Below are positions 8,712-19,000 of a DNA stretch of 64,000 bases, in pieces; positions within the stretch are counted from its first letter, which is position 1; each line of letters opens with the position of its first letter. The position numbers and the translations under genes are program-made. The notes beneath the pieces were generated by a model. The model had not been told where the DNA came from, searched no databases, and worked only from the letters and a program-made list of their open reading frames with translations. The stretch comes from Paenibacillus sp. RC334 (lineage in GTDB: Bacteria; Bacillota; Bacilli; Paenibacillales; Paenibacillaceae): positions 1,178,001-1,242,000 of the forward strand of contig NZ_CP125370.1 in NCBI RefSeq assembly GCF_030034735.1, written 5' to 3'.

Positions 8712-10127
8712 ATGACATGGCAAAATAAGAGAGAGCATCGGCAGTTTCCGGAACAGACACGAAGCGACGCTTCACGGGCAGCATATGAACGGGATTACTC
8801 CCGATTGATCCATTCACCGACCTTTCGTCGGCTGCAAGGCAAATCTCAGGTTTTTGGCGCAGGCACGGGTGATTATTATCGCACACGGCTGACGCATTCG
8901 CTGGAGGTAGCGCAGATTGCACGCGAAGCGGCACGCAGCTTGCTGCGGCGGCATCCCGAGGTGGAGCTGGGGCAGGCTGATAACGCCGGGCTGATTATTG
9001 ACCCCGAGGTGGTGGAATGTGCGTCCATTGCGCATGATTTTGGCCATCCACCGTTCGGACACAAGGGCGAAGAGGTACTGGACGGCATTTTGGATCAGTT
9101 GATCGAGACGAAGGTGGAAAAGATAGCGGCCGCTGGAAGCTTCACGCCTGATTCCAGGCAGGGGCTGGAGGCATATGCACGCGAGCGGCAAATCTACGAG
9201 CATTTTGAGGGGAACGCACACAATTTCCGACTAATTATGTTTTTGGAGAAGCGTGAGAACGTAGATGGTTTGAATTTGTCGGACGCTGTTTTACTGGGGA
9301 TCAACAAGTATCCGTATCCGGGGATTTTGAACAAAAAAGGGATGTATCTGCATGAGTGGGAATACATTCGTTCCATCCGCGAGGATTGGGGAATTCCTGA
9401 TGGTCAAAAGACGCTGGAGGCCCAGCTTATGGACCTGTGCGACGATATTGCGTATTCCGCGCATGATCTGGAGGACGGAATTAAGGCAGGGAAAATTGAG
9501 GTGCACGAGCATTTTTTGTATGATCCGTACTTGATCCGTCTGATTACAGAAAAAATCACCACGTTGGAGGATAGCTTCTGGCAAGGCTGGCAGCTGGCTC
9601 AGATCGAACAGAAGGTGGCGGCTGTGCTCAGTGAATTTTTGAAGGTATGGAATGGCAAGATGCCTATGTGTGAACACGATTATTCCCGTACCCGTCGTGA
9701 GGTGAAAGCGTACTGGGTCAGTCTGTTCGTCAGCAGCTTGGGTGTAATTGATGTGGGTGATTGGAAAAAGGTTACTTTTGTGCGGGATGGAAGCGAGGAT
9801 CTCGATATGCTTCGTACCGTGAGTGTGCTGAAAAGCTTTGCTTGGGTCACGATGATCCGTGATCTGCGCGTGCAGCGGCTGCAAAAACGGAGTGAATGGA
9901 TGCTCAGACGCCTGTGGCTGGCTTTTCTCGATCCAGAGACATCCAAGTCCATTATTCCGAGTGATTGGCTCCAACGCTTTGAACGTGATCAGGGCAAGGC
10001 AAAACCGATTTGGACATGGGAGCATATGGTCATTGATTATATTGCAGGGATGACCGATGCGTTTGCCGAGAAAATCTATAATGAGCTGTATGGTTTGAAG
10101 GTGGGTTCCATTTACGATTTGGACTAA
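8712..10127 (+). CDS. dgt: HD-domain dGTPase-like triphosphohydrolase
   Basis: The ATG at 8712 is preferred over the in-frame TTG at 8688; a GGGAGTGG sits between them. The 471-residue protein has the deoxyguanosinetriphosphate triphosphohydrolase pattern: SPTFRRLQGKSQVF, RTRLTHSLEVAQIAREAARS with the first metal His, ECASIAHDFGHPPFGHKGEE with the HD pair, a long substrate-side helical region, NAHNFRL, and a late LCDDIAYSAHDLEDGI Asp motif. The family hydrolyses dNTPs to deoxynucleosides and tripolyphosphate, cytosolic, and tunes dNTP pools. Dgt and dGTPase-like proteins of other specificity are not separable here. It has its own promoter and is a single gene. Confidence 0.9.
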   Translation: MTWQNKREHRQFPEQTRSDASRAAYERDYSRLIHSPTFRRLQGKSQVFGAGTGDYYRTRLTHSLEVAQIAREAARSLLRRHPEVELGQADNAGLIIDPEVVECASIAHDFGHPPFGHKGEEVLDGILDQLIETKVEKIAAAGSFTPDSRQGLEAYARERQIYEHFEGNAHNFRLIMFLEKRENVDGLNLSDAVLLGINKYPYPGILNKKGMYLHEWEYIRSIREDWGIPDGQKTLEAQLMDLCDDIAYSAHDLEDGIKAGKIEVHEHFLYDPYLIRLITEKITTLEDSFWQGWQLAQIEQKVAAVLSEFLKVWNGKMPMCEHDYSRTRREVKAYWVSLFVSSLGVIDVGDWKKVTFVRDGSEDLDMLRTVSVLKSFAWVTMIRDLRVQRLQKRSEWMLRRLWLAFLDPETSKSIIPSDWLQRFERDQGKAKPIWTWEHMVIDYIAGMTDAFAEKIYNELYGLKVGSIYDLD

Positions 10128-10195
10128 CATTTCATGTTGGCCCTATATAGTAGAAGAAACTGGTTTTTAAGTATGGAAAAGAAGGGGGGATATCA

Positions 10196-11140
10196 ATGGG
10201 TTCTCAGTCTATACCTGCCAAATCACTGAATTTGGGGGTACTGGATATGGTGCCGTTATTGCCCGGAAACCGACCGGAGCAGGCCGTTCAATGGGCAGGA
10301 GAGCTGGCCAGACGTGCAGAAGCGTGGGGCTATACGCGCTACTGGACCTCGGAGCATCATGATATGAAGGGGCTAGCTTCCTCCAGCCCGGAAGTGTTGC
10401 TGGCTCACATCGGGGCGGTGACCCGGCAAATCAAGCTGGGGGCAGGCGCTATTTTGCTTCCGCATTATAGTCCGGTCAAGGTCGCAGAATGGTTTCATCT
10501 GCTGGCGGCTCTATATCCGGGCAGAGTCGAGCTGGGTCTCGGGAGAGCACCCGGTGGAGGACCACATGCTTCGATGGCGCTGAGCGGCAACTTTCTCCAG
10601 CATGTGGCTGAACTGCCACAGACGATGGAAGCGCTGCTGGCTTTGCTGGAAGGTACCTACGAGTATGAGCAGGTGCCTGTGTTTGCCCGCCCGATGCCTG
10701 AACAGCCACCTGCGCTGTGGATGCTGGGTACAAACCGTAAAAGTGCCGAATACGCCGCCCGGTATTCAACTGGCTATGTGTTCGGTCAATTTATGAGTGG
10801 GCAGGATACGAGAGATATGCTGAGCATGTACCGTTCCGGCTTTCAGCCGTCCAAACGAATGGACAAGCCCCGTACGATGGTTGCTGTAGGGGCCATAAGT
10901 GCCTCAACGAATGAACAGGCGCAGCGGTGGGCTGCACAGATTACGATGGGTGACCCGGCGATGCGGGCCAATTGGCTGGTGGGAACACCATCGGATGTTG
11001 CCGAACGGTTGCGCAGCTTGCAGGTTGAGTACGATAATGATGAATTTTTGTTGGTCACACCCATTCCCGATTATGAGCAGCGGCTTCAATCCTACCGTCT
11101 TATAGCAGAGGCCATAAATTCTAGCTATGATTCTAAATGA
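10196..11140 (+). CDS. LLM-class flavin-dependent oxidoreductase (luciferase-like, MsnO8 type)
   Basis: AAGAAGGGGGG precedes the ATG. The 314-residue protein is a single bacterial luciferase-like TIM barrel: LGVLDMVPLLPG at the start, YWTSEHHDMKGLASSSPEVL, LGAGAILLPHYSPVKVAEWF, LYPGRVELGLGRAPGG, and the C-terminal VGTPSDVAERLRSLQ. These match the MsnO8/YhbW/YwcH group of FMN-dependent monooxygenases, which use reduced flavin supplied by a separate reductase. The substrate is unknown. A methyltransferase-like gene starts 13 bases downstream and is probably cotranscribed. Confidence 0.9.
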   Translation: MGSQSIPAKSLNLGVLDMVPLLPGNRPEQAVQWAGELARRAEAWGYTRYWTSEHHDMKGLASSSPEVLLAHIGAVTRQIKLGAGAILLPHYSPVKVAEWFHLLAALYPGRVELGLGRAPGGGPHASMALSGNFLQHVAELPQTMEALLALLEGTYEYEQVPVFARPMPEQPPALWMLGTNRKSAEYAARYSTGYVFGQFMSGQDTRDMLSMYRSGFQPSKRMDKPRTMVAVGAISASTNEQAQRWAAQITMGDPAMRANWLVGTPSDVAERLRSLQVEYDNDEFLLVTPIPDYEQRLQSYRLIAEAINSSYDSK

Positions 11141-11153
11141 AAAGAGATCTGAC

Positions 11154-12143
11154 ATGAACCGACATGAAATAAATAGTTCTGCTATGAATATGCAAAGATA
11201 CATATATACCTACGCGTGTCATGAAACCGAGCGAGAGCTGTGTCTTTTGGAGTTGAAAAGCTTTTTCGGCCAGCCGCCTGCGCATGATTCCATGCTGTTG
11301 TCCTATCGGCGGTTGGAGCCGGGCACCAGCCCGTTCATCCATCTTCGGCTGGATGTGACCGCAGATGCGGGTACGTTGGATGAGCTATGCGAAGCAGCTT
11401 CCGCAATTCACCTTGAAGAAGGGAAGACCTTCAAGGTCCTGTGCCTTAAGGAAGGCGACAACGTGGCTGACTATGACGAGCGTCGCGGTATAGAAAGACG
11501 CATTGGCGCACGTATTCGAGGACAGGCGCAAATGAAAGAACCGGATGTCACCCTGGGTGTCATACGGGTAGGAGAGCGATGGCTGCTTGGCAAGTGCATA
11601 TACAGCGACAGATCGTGGCTGGAGCGCCGTCATAAGCCGCAAAACTACTCCACCGGACTACCAGTGCTGGTAGCCAAAGCGCTTGTGAATTTAGCAGTGC
11701 ATGACATAGCAGCACAGGATATAGATGTGGGCCGATTGAAGTTGCTGGACCCGTGCTGTGGCATGGGTAATGTGATGATTGAAGCATTGAGCATGGGAAA
11801 AGATATTCGCGGTTGTGATATTAATCCGCTGGCGGTACGCGGGGCACGCGTGAATTTGCGTCATTTTGGATATGAAGAGGATCGGGTGAAGCTGGGAGAT
11901 ATGAATCTGCTGGAGGGAACCTATGATGCAGCGATATTGGATATGCCCTATAACCTGTGCTCCGTGCTCCCTGCCGATGAACAAAAGCAGATGCTGCGCA
12001 GCCTGAGGCGCTTGGCCGCACGAGCGGTAGTCGTAAGCACGGAGCCGATGGCAGCATTGCTGTCCGAGTCAGGCTGGACCCTCACGGAGCAATGCCGCAT
12101 ACACAAGACAGGTATGAGCCGGGAAATATGGATCTGTGAATAG
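11154..12143 (+). CDS. Putative RNA methyltransferase (UPF0020 / Trm11-like)
   Basis: The start is taken at ATG 11154 (AAAAGAGAT upstream), just after the previous stop; ATG 11127 is also in frame but lies inside that gene. The N-terminal about 170 residues contain weak THUMP-like features, for example ERELCLLELKSFFG. The C-terminal half is a Rossmann SAM domain: KLLDPCCGMGNVMIEALSMG (motif I) and the catalytic-type AILDMPYNLCSVLP, a DxPY variant of the (D/N)PPY loop used to methylate exocyclic amines. By family it should methylate a guanine or adenine in tRNA or rRNA. The tRNA target of Trm11 relatives is known; the target here is inference. It ends 4 bases before a convergent gene. Confidence 0.75.
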   Translation: MNRHEINSSAMNMQRYIYTYACHETERELCLLELKSFFGQPPAHDSMLLSYRRLEPGTSPFIHLRLDVTADAGTLDELCEAASAIHLEEGKTFKVLCLKEGDNVADYDERRGIERRIGARIRGQAQMKEPDVTLGVIRVGERWLLGKCIYSDRSWLERRHKPQNYSTGLPVLVAKALVNLAVHDIAAQDIDVGRLKLLDPCCGMGNVMIEALSMGKDIRGCDINPLAVRGARVNLRHFGYEEDRVKLGDMNLLEGTYDAAILDMPYNLCSVLPADEQKQMLRSLRRLAARAVVVSTEPMAALLSESGWTLTEQCRIHKTGMSREIWICE

Positions 12144-12147
12144 TTTG

Positions 12148-13104
12148 TTAATACTGAGTTTTGTAGTTAACCAAATTCAGCGGCAGCTCCTGATCGGCTG
12201 CGTAGGCTTTCAAATTGGTGAGGAAAATATCTACCGCCCGTTCAGCGTAACGGTCCGTGTCGCCTGCAATATGCGGCGTAATCAGGACATTCTCCAGACT
12301 CCACAGTGGATGTGACGCGGGTAGCGGTTCTTCCTCGAATACATCCAGTCCGGCAAAGGCAATATGCTTTTGCTCCAGAGAGCGCACAAGTGCATCCGTA
12401 TGGACAGTGTTGCCACGACCTACATTAATGAAGAAAGCTCCCTTACGCATGGCTGCAAATGCCTTTTCGTCAAAGAAGTGACGGGTTTCCTCGGTGAATG
12501 GCAGAATATTTACCACGATATCCGCCTCTCCCATCGCTTCATGTAATTGCTCATTTGTGTACATGCGCTTCACATGAGGGGCATCCTTGCCGGAACGACG
12601 AACTCCGATCACCCGCATGCCGAAGGCTTCTGCGATCCGGGCCGTTTCACGACCGATTTCGCCCACGCCCGTAATCAGCAGCGTTTTACCGCGTAATTCC
12701 GTTAGGTCGCCTTCCGGTGGCTGCCATGTTTTCTGACGTTGCAAGAGAACTGCTTGCTGTAAATACCGTGTATGCGACAGCAGCATCCCGAAGATTTGCT
12801 CCGTAATCGGAACGGCATGAACGCCGCTTGTATTGGTGAGTAAAATATGACGCTTTTCCAGCTCTGCAAGTGGCAGCTTATCAATGCCCGCCGACCAGGT
12901 CTGTATCCATTTCAGTTTGCTGTCAGGATGCAAAGCCGCTTCGGAAATATGCTTGGACCAGCCTAAAATGACCTCTGCCTGTCGGATTTGTTCAGGCTCC
13001 AGCTCTTGGGCTTTACCAATGAACAGCTCATAGCCCGGAGCTGCTGCACGAATTTGCTTTTCTTGCTCTGCGGTAAGCTGGTGTAAACTTACGATGGTTC
13101 CCAT
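12148..13104 (-). CDS. D-2-hydroxyacid dehydrogenase (NAD-dependent)
   Basis: The start has GAGGAGGT upstream on the minus strand. The 318-residue enzyme has the two-domain fold of the SerA/GhrA superfamily: a short N-terminal substrate domain, TNTSGVHAVPITEQIFGMLL, the dinucleotide motif LLITGVGEIGRETARIAEAFG at about 143-163, INVGRGNTVHTDALV with the catalytic-type Arg, the Asp/Glu motif AGLDVFEEEPLP, and LITPHIAGDTDRYAE with the His. It would reduce 2-ketoacids to D-hydroxyacids or the reverse in the cytosol. It lacks the ACT domain of true phosphoglycerate dehydrogenase. Substrate unknown. Confidence 0.9.
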   Translation of the reverse strand: MGTIVSLHQLTAEQEKQIRAAAPGYELFIGKAQELEPEQIRQAEVILGWSKHISEAALHPDSKLKWIQTWSAGIDKLPLAELEKRHILLTNTSGVHAVPITEQIFGMLLSHTRYLQQAVLLQRQKTWQPPEGDLTELRGKTLLITGVGEIGRETARIAEAFGMRVIGVRRSGKDAPHVKRMYTNEQLHEAMGEADIVVNILPFTEETRHFFDEKAFAAMRKGAFFINVGRGNTVHTDALVRSLEQKHIAFAGLDVFEEEPLPASHPLWSLENVLITPHIAGDTDRYAERAVDIFLTNLKAYAADQELPLNLVNYKTQY

Positions 13105-13283
13105 GATTCATTACCTCCTCGGTTTTTGATTCTTTGGAGCTTCCAATATATTCTGCTGAATCATCCTTTCAAGGATAACAGATTGGTGAAAAGATTGCAT
13201 AAATAGGGGTAAAAGCGAGCTTGCTGTGTCACTATAGATAACAACGAATGACTGTAGCTCCGATTAGGGATGAAAGGAAGACC

Positions 13284-13892
13284 ATGACGATGAACGGATT
13301 ACCGCTGGTAGTACCGCAAACAGCACAAACACAAAGACTTTTTACCGCGATTGCTCTCCCGAGCGAGCATAAGAAGGAGTTACGCCGCTGGGTGGAACAG
13401 GATGTTAACGAGCTTTCTTTTCGCAAATGGACCGATTTCAGGGATTACCACGTGACACTTCAGTTCCTGGGGGATGTGGCGACCAAGGATATACCGGAAC
13501 TGGAACAGGCTTTATTTCAGGCGGCCGCTGCACATTCCCCGTTCACTCTCGGGCTTGGCGAACCGGGGACTTTTGGACGAGATGGATTTCCGCGTGTGCT
13601 ATGGAGGGGAGTTACGGGGCAGAAGGATTCTTTGAACCAGCTCCACCAATCCATAGTTGAGGCTACCGAACCGCTTGGTTTTAAGCCCGAGGAACGGCCT
13701 TACAGGCCCCATATCACAGTAGCACGTTCGTATACAGGGCAGGAGCCTATTCCGGCGTCTATGTTTCAGTCCAATGACCGGATAGGCGAGCCGTGGGAAG
13801 TGGGAGAATTTGTTTTGTACGCGACCCGAATGGGCCAAAAACCAATGTACCAAATAATTCAAACAATCCCATTATCAAGGTGGAACCCTTGA
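13284..13892 (+). CDS. thpR: RNA 2',3'-cyclic phosphodiesterase ThpR (2H family)
   Basis: The ATG at 13284 follows AAAGGAAG; an in-frame ATG at 13248 has no such signal. The 202-residue product has the two His-x-Thr/Ser-type motifs of the 2H phosphoesterases, DYHVTLQFLG and YRPHITVARS, with RLFTAIALPSEHK at the N-terminus and FVLYATRMGQKPMYQ at the end, all at normal spacing for LigT/ThpR. The family opens 2',3'-cyclic phosphates or ligates tRNA halves in vitro. It is alone, with about 180 bases of leader from the divergent dehydrogenase gene. Confidence 0.9.
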   Translation: MTMNGLPLVVPQTAQTQRLFTAIALPSEHKKELRRWVEQDVNELSFRKWTDFRDYHVTLQFLGDVATKDIPELEQALFQAAAAHSPFTLGLGEPGTFGRDGFPRVLWRGVTGQKDSLNQLHQSIVEATEPLGFKPEERPYRPHITVARSYTGQEPIPASMFQSNDRIGEPWEVGEFVLYATRMGQKPMYQIIQTIPLSRWNP

Positions 13893-13994
13893 TCTATCAG
13901 CGATTTTAGTGATATAGTATTTCAGCGTTATTCAAAAGGCGCATTTTGGGTTACATATCTGAGGAATGTGCCTAAAGTTAACAGGAGGAACATT

Positions 13995-14807
13995 ATGGAA
14001 ATCGTTAAAGAACATCGTTGGTTTGCACCTCTTTTGAGTGTGCTGCTTGTTTGTATATTGGGGGTAGGCCTCTACGCTGAGGTTCAACAAACACAAAAAA
14101 ATCATAAAAATGCACCTATGCAATCTCTGAGCTGGTCAGGGAATTCTTCGGCTCCTTCACACGGGGACAGGATGGAGACCCATAACGGGTCAAACAGGAC
14201 AAGTCCCATCTTTGCCAAGGCTCATGGGCAGCCGAGCTGGAAACAAATCATGCCGACTCCGTTACCCGCTTCCCAGATGAAGCAGGCGGGACAAGCCCGG
14301 AGCAATGTTGCAACCGGCGTGAAAAAACCTGAAGTCCAGCATAGCAAGTCCGCAATTCTTCCCCCTCCTACAACCATCTACTTTACGAAGACACAAATGC
14401 TCTCTCAGGATGACAAGGCGTTGTCTACCTGGAGCTATCCTGTCTCCGCTAAAGAACTGCTCCTGCTACAAAAAATAGTCATGGCAGAAGCAGAAGGCGA
14501 ACCGTACGAAGGCAAAGTGGCAGTTGCCAACGTTGTCTTAAACCGGCTGCGGTCAGCCCCATTTCCCGATACGATTCAGGCAGTGATTTATCAAAAAGCG
14601 CAATTTAGTCCGGTTGCGAACGGGCGTCTTCGTCGTGTCCACCCCAACCAGGACAGCATTCGTGCGGTTACGGCTGCTTTGAATGGCCATAAAGCCGTGC
14701 CTGATAATACCTGTTTTTTCCTGTCGCTGACGTTGGCTCAGGATCTTACGGTTCATCATTCGCGTACCAAAGTGAAAACAATCGGTCATCATACCTTTTA
14801 CAAATAA
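13995..14807 (+). CDS. SleB-like cell-wall hydrolase, membrane-anchored
   Basis: ACAGGAGGAA before the ATG at 13995 sets the start. The 270-residue protein has a single N-terminal membrane segment (residues about 10-28, WFAPLLSVLLVCILGVGLYA), a Ser/Pro/Lys-rich spacer of about 130 residues and a C-terminal Hydrolase_2 domain: ELLLLQKIVMAEAEGEPYEG with the catalytic-type Glu, VAVANVVLNRLRSAPFPDTI and AQFSPVANGRL. SleB relatives cut spore cortex or vegetative peptidoglycan as lytic transglycosylases. A peptidoglycan-binding repeat as in SleB itself is not seen, so a vegetative or YkvT-like role is equally possible. Confidence 0.85.
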   Translation: MEIVKEHRWFAPLLSVLLVCILGVGLYAEVQQTQKNHKNAPMQSLSWSGNSSAPSHGDRMETHNGSNRTSPIFAKAHGQPSWKQIMPTPLPASQMKQAGQARSNVATGVKKPEVQHSKSAILPPPTTIYFTKTQMLSQDDKALSTWSYPVSAKELLLLQKIVMAEAEGEPYEGKVAVANVVLNRLRSAPFPDTIQAVIYQKAQFSPVANGRLRRVHPNQDSIRAVTAALNGHKAVPDNTCFFLSLTLAQDLTVHHSRTKVKTIGHHTFYK

Positions 14808-14828
14808 CAGCCCTTTCTAAACAACAGG

Positions 14829-14854
14829 GTTCAGCTTTGTGAACGTATTTTTTT
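14829..14854 (+). terminator. Weak intrinsic terminator after the SleB-like gene
   Basis: GTTCA pairs with TGAAC (6-base loop), followed by GTATTTTTTT. The stem is only 5 bp. Confidence 0.35.
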
Positions 14855-14887
14855 CGTGTACAGATGAAGCTTGTATGCAAAAAGCGG

Positions 14888-14893
14888 TATAAT
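14888..14893 (+). promoter_or_regulatory. -10 element of the UPF0173 gene promoter
   Basis: A perfect TATAAT stands 54 bases before the start codon; no convincing -35 is found at 16-18 bases. Confidence 0.4.
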
Positions 14894-14947
14894 GGGTAAA
14901 TGAAAGGTACCTAAGTTCTGAAAGTGACAATGGAGGTGGCAGATGAT

Positions 14948-15631
14948 ATGAAAATCACATATTACGGGCATTCAGCTGTGCTGGTGGAGGAAGAGGGCAA
15001 ACGGATTATTATTGATCCTTTTTTGACCGGGAATCCTAAAGCGGTAGTAAAAGCTGAGGATATTCAGGTGGATGCAGTGCTGTTGACGCATGGTCATGCG
15101 GATCATTTTGGAGATGCTGTTGAAATTGCCAAGCGCAACGATTGCCCTGTAATCGCGGTGGCGGAATTGGCTGACTATTGTTCATCTCAGGGAGCCAAGG
15201 CTCACGGCATGAACCTTGGCGGTGGTCACCAATTTGACGGATTCCATGTAAAATTCACGCTTGCGTTCCACAGCTCCTCTTTAAATGTGAATGGACAAAC
15301 GATATATATGGGTGAGCCTGCGGGCATTTTATTGACCATAGGCGGCAAAACATTTTTCCATGCTGGCGATACCGCCCTGTTTGGCGATATGCGTCTCATT
15401 GGGGAAACTAACTCGATAGATGCTGCGGTATTACCGATTGGTGACGGCTATACCATGGGACCGGAGGATGCGCTGCTGGCAGCTAAATGGCTCCGGGCAA
15501 GCCGCGTGATACCAGTGCATTACAATACATTCCCGGGCATTGAGCAGGACGGGAACGCCTTCTGTGACCGTCTGCACAAGGAAGGGATTGAGGGGAAAGC
15601 CCTGAATCCCGGTGAAAGCCTCGAATTTTAA
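14948..15631 (+). CDS. UPF0173 metal-dependent hydrolase (metallo-beta-lactamase fold)
   Basis: The ATG at 14948 follows GGAGGTG with 8 bases spacing; the GTG at 14924 precedes that signal. The 227-residue protein shows the metal-binding pattern of the fold: YYGHSAVLV, IIDPFLTGNP, the VLLTHGHADHFGDA HxHxDH motif at about 50-60, FFHAGDTALFGDM with the bridging Asp, and VIPVHYNTFPGIEQD with the last His. The length and motifs match UPF0173 (YtkL of Bacillus), whose substrate is not established. Single gene with its own promoter and terminator. Confidence 0.92.
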   Translation: MKITYYGHSAVLVEEEGKRIIIDPFLTGNPKAVVKAEDIQVDAVLLTHGHADHFGDAVEIAKRNDCPVIAVAELADYCSSQGAKAHGMNLGGGHQFDGFHVKFTLAFHSSSLNVNGQTIYMGEPAGILLTIGGKTFFHAGDTALFGDMRLIGETNSIDAAVLPIGDGYTMGPEDALLAAKWLRASRVIPVHYNTFPGIEQDGNAFCDRLHKEGIEGKALNPGESLEF

Positions 15632-15691
15632 CCTGCACTGCCGAATTGCAGGGATACGTCTGAGAGTCAGAATGTTCAACAGATATCCTTT

Positions 15692-15738
15692 ATCAGCCTT
15701 TTTTGTTCCTTCGGGAATGGGAAAGGCTGGATTTTTTA
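15692..15738 (+). terminator. Intrinsic terminator after the UPF0173 gene
   Basis: ATCAGCCTTT pairs with AAAGGCTGGAT around a TTCG-capped inner stem and is followed by TTTTTT. Confidence 0.75.
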
Positions 15739-15833
15739 AAGTGAATATTTATACATAAAAACAGTATATTTTTGCATGTAACATTGAAGCTGTAATGTAA
15801 AAGATTTATTATCACAATCATAAAAACTTTGAA

Positions 15834-15862
15834 TTGCTAACATGGTAGGTCAATGATAAAAT
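15834..15862 (+). promoter_or_regulatory. Sigma-A-type promoter of gltB
   Basis: TTGCTA (15834-15839), a 17-base spacer and TAAAAT (15857-15862) make a good promoter. It implies an untranslated leader of about 225 bases. Confidence 0.6.
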
Positions 15863-15868
15863 GATAGA

Positions 15869-16093
15869 ACTAATTAGATTCATCAGTAGATCCGACGTGT
15901 TTTTCAAGTCAAGCTATTGCATAATTATTGAAAAGCATTCGCATTCGGCGGACCGTACCGCCTTGAATACGTCACATGTTTTGTCCCCCAATCCTCGTAG
16001 TTGTTCTTTGAGTTACCTCTTGTTGCCACTGTCTTCTATTCGGCCGCCTGTATTTCAGGCCAGCATGACTTTATAACAGAAAGGTTGCGTTCC
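15869..16093 (+). promoter_or_regulatory. Long 5' leader of gltB with two hairpins
   Basis: The stretch between the promoter and the gltB start holds no credible gene. It has two stem-loops: GGCGG/CCGCC around 15950 and GCCTG-TATTT-CAGGC at 16049-16063, the latter about 20 bases before the weak Shine-Dalgarno AGAAAGG. I do not recognise a riboswitch class. The layout would allow control at the level of the leader. Confidence 0.35.
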
Positions 16094-19000
16094 ATGAGAC
16101 AGACAGGTTTACCACCCAAACAGGGATTATACGATCCCCAATTCGAAAAAGACGCCTGCGGCATGGGCTTTGTTGCCCACATCAAGGGAAAACCATCGCA
16201 CGATATCGTAAGTCAGGCTTTGACCATGCTCGTAAATATGGAGCACCGGGGCGGTCAGGGAAGTGAACCGAACTCCGGTGACGGAGCGGGGATCATGATT
16301 CAGGTACCGCATCTGTTTTTTCAAGAGGAAGCGGAGCGACTGGGCTTCAAGCTGCCAAAGGCTGGACATTACGGCGTGGGGATGCTTTTTGTATCCAATG
16401 ATCCGAAGGTTCGTGAAGTTCATGAGCAGAAGCTGAGAGATATTATCGTAGATGAGGGCCAGAATTGTCTGGGCTTCCGTGATGTTCCGACTTATGACGA
16501 AATGCTGGGCAAATCGGCGAAAGCGGCCAAACCGGGCGTACGTCAGGTGTTTATCGGTCGAAGCAGCGATTTGAAGGAAGAGCTGGACTTTGAACGGAAA
16601 CTGTATGTTATTCGTAAACGGGCGGAGCTTGCCATTCGCTATAACGAAGAGGACCAGAACCGTGAGTCGTTTTATATCCCGAGTTTGTCATGCCGCAAAG
16701 TTGTATACAAGGGTATGCTTACAACCGAGCAGGTAGGCAAATTTTATCTGGATTTGCAGGATGAGCGGGTGACTTCGGCAATCGCGCTGATCCATTCCCG
16801 TTTCAGTACCAACACGTTCCCGAGCTGGGATCGTGCGCATCCTTATCGTTTTATGATTCACAACGGTGAAATTAACACGATGCGCGGTAACGTGAACTGG
16901 ATGCATGCACGTCAGGCCCAGTTTGAAAGTGAAGCGTTTGGCGAAGATATCGGCAAGGTAAAACCGGTCATTAACCCGGATGGTTCAGATACAGCCATGT
17001 TTGATAATACACTGGAATTTCTGTATTTGAGTGGACGTTCCCTTCCTCATGTAGCCATGATGATGGTGCCGGAGCCTTGGAACAAACACGAGACGATGGA
17101 CCCGAAGAAGCGGGCATTTTATGAGTATCACAGCACGATGATGGAGCCTTGGGATGGACCGGCTGCGATGGCGTTTACGGACGGTGTTCAGATCGGGGCG
17201 ATTCTGGATCGCAACGGCCTGCGTCCTGCGCGTTACTATGTGACCAAGGATGACCTGATCGCATTGTCTTCAGAAGCGGGTGTACTGGATATCGCTCCTG
17301 AAAATGTACTTTACAAGGATCGTCTTCGTCCGGGACGGATGCTACTGGTCGATACCCAGGAGGGCCGCATCATTTCTGACGAAGAGTTGAAGGAGCGTAT
17401 CGCTTCCGAGGAACCTTATCAGGAATGGCTGGATGAGCATCTGGTCAATCTGGATGAGCTGCCGGAAGCTCTGGAGCAGCCGGAGCCGAAGCATGAGAAT
17501 GTAAACCAGCTTCAGCTGGCTTTTGGCTATACGTTTGAAGAACTGCGCAAGATTCTGGAGCCGATGGCGCTCACAGGTGCGGAACCGATTGGCTCGATGG
17601 GATATGATGCTCCATTGGCGGTGCTGTCTGACCGTCCGCAACGTTTGTACAACTATTTTAAACAGATGTTTGCTCAAGTCACGAATCCGCCGATTGATGC
17701 CATTCGGGAAGAGATCGTAACGTCCACGGCAACTACGATTGGACCTGAGCGCAATTTGCTGCATCCGGAACCTGAAAGCTGTCGTCAGATTCGTCTGGAT
17801 TCACCGGTGCTGTCGAATGAGGAATTTGCCAAAATTCGTCATGTACACCGTCCAGGCTTCAAGTCGATGACGATTCCGATCTTCTTTGAAGCGAAGGAAG
17901 GCGCAGAAGGACTGCGTAAGGCACTCGAAGGACTGTTTGAGGCTGCTGACCGTGTCATTGACAAGGGTCATAACATCCTGATTCTGTCCGACCGTGGCGT
18001 GGATGCTGAGAATGCGGCCATTCCGGCGTTGCTGGCTGTCTCCAGCCTGCATCACCACTTGATCAAGCAGGGTACACGCACACGTGTAAGTATTTTGCTG
18101 GAGTCCGGAGAGCCGAGAGATATTCATCATTATGCGGTGTTGCTTGGTTACGGCGTGAGTGCGGTTAATCCGTATCTGGCTTTCGAAACGCTGGATGTCA
18201 TGATTCAGCAGGGCTTGCTGCGCGGTGTCTCGCATGAAAAAGCAATTAAAAATTATATTAAAGCAGCTACCAAGGGTGTCGTTAAAATATTGTCCAAAAT
18301 GGGTATTTCCACGATTCAGTCGTACCGTGGAGCACAAATTTTTGAGGCCGTAGGTCTCAAACAGGATTTCGTTGATCGCTACTTCACCTGGACACCTTCC
18401 CGCATTGGCGGTATCGGTTTGGAGGAAGTCACGGTGGAAGCGCTGGCTCACCACAATCGTGCTTTTACTGACAAGGACGGCAACGACAAGGTGCTGGATT
18501 CAGGCGGCGAATATCAATGGCGTAACGATGGGGAAGAGCATTTGTTTAATCCGCAAACGATACATTTGCTCCAGCAGTCGGTTCGCTCGGGAGACTACAA
18601 GCTGTACAAGAAATACGCCAAGCTGGTTCAGGGTGAAACTGAACAGCATTTGACGATTCGCTCCATGCTTCAGTTGAAGCCTGCGGGTGAACCTGTGCCA
18701 CTGGAAGAAGTGGAATCCGCTGCATCGATTATGCGTCGTTTTAAGACGGGAGCTATGTCCTTCGGCTCAATCAGTCAGGAAGCGCATGAGGATATGGCGA
18801 TTGCGATGAACCGTATCGGCGGCAAGAGCAACACCGGTGAAGGTGGGGAAAACCCTGCACGTTTCATTCCGGATGCCAATGGCGATTCTCGCCGCAGCTC
18901 GATCAAGCAGGTGGCATCAGGCCGATTTGGTGTAACGTCGAATTATTTGGTGAACGCCGACGAAATTCAGATTAAAATGGCGCAAGGCGCGAAGCCGGGC

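Noticed and set aside
9291..10130. 279-codon minus-strand frame opposite the dGTPase-like gene
   Set aside because: Antisense shadow of a well-supported enzyme; composition is His/Ile-rich and there is no start signal.
15770..15810. TnrA/GlnR site before gltB
   Set aside because: Two ATGTAA motifs are present but as direct repeats 19 bases apart; the TGTNA-N7-TNACA palindrome is not met.
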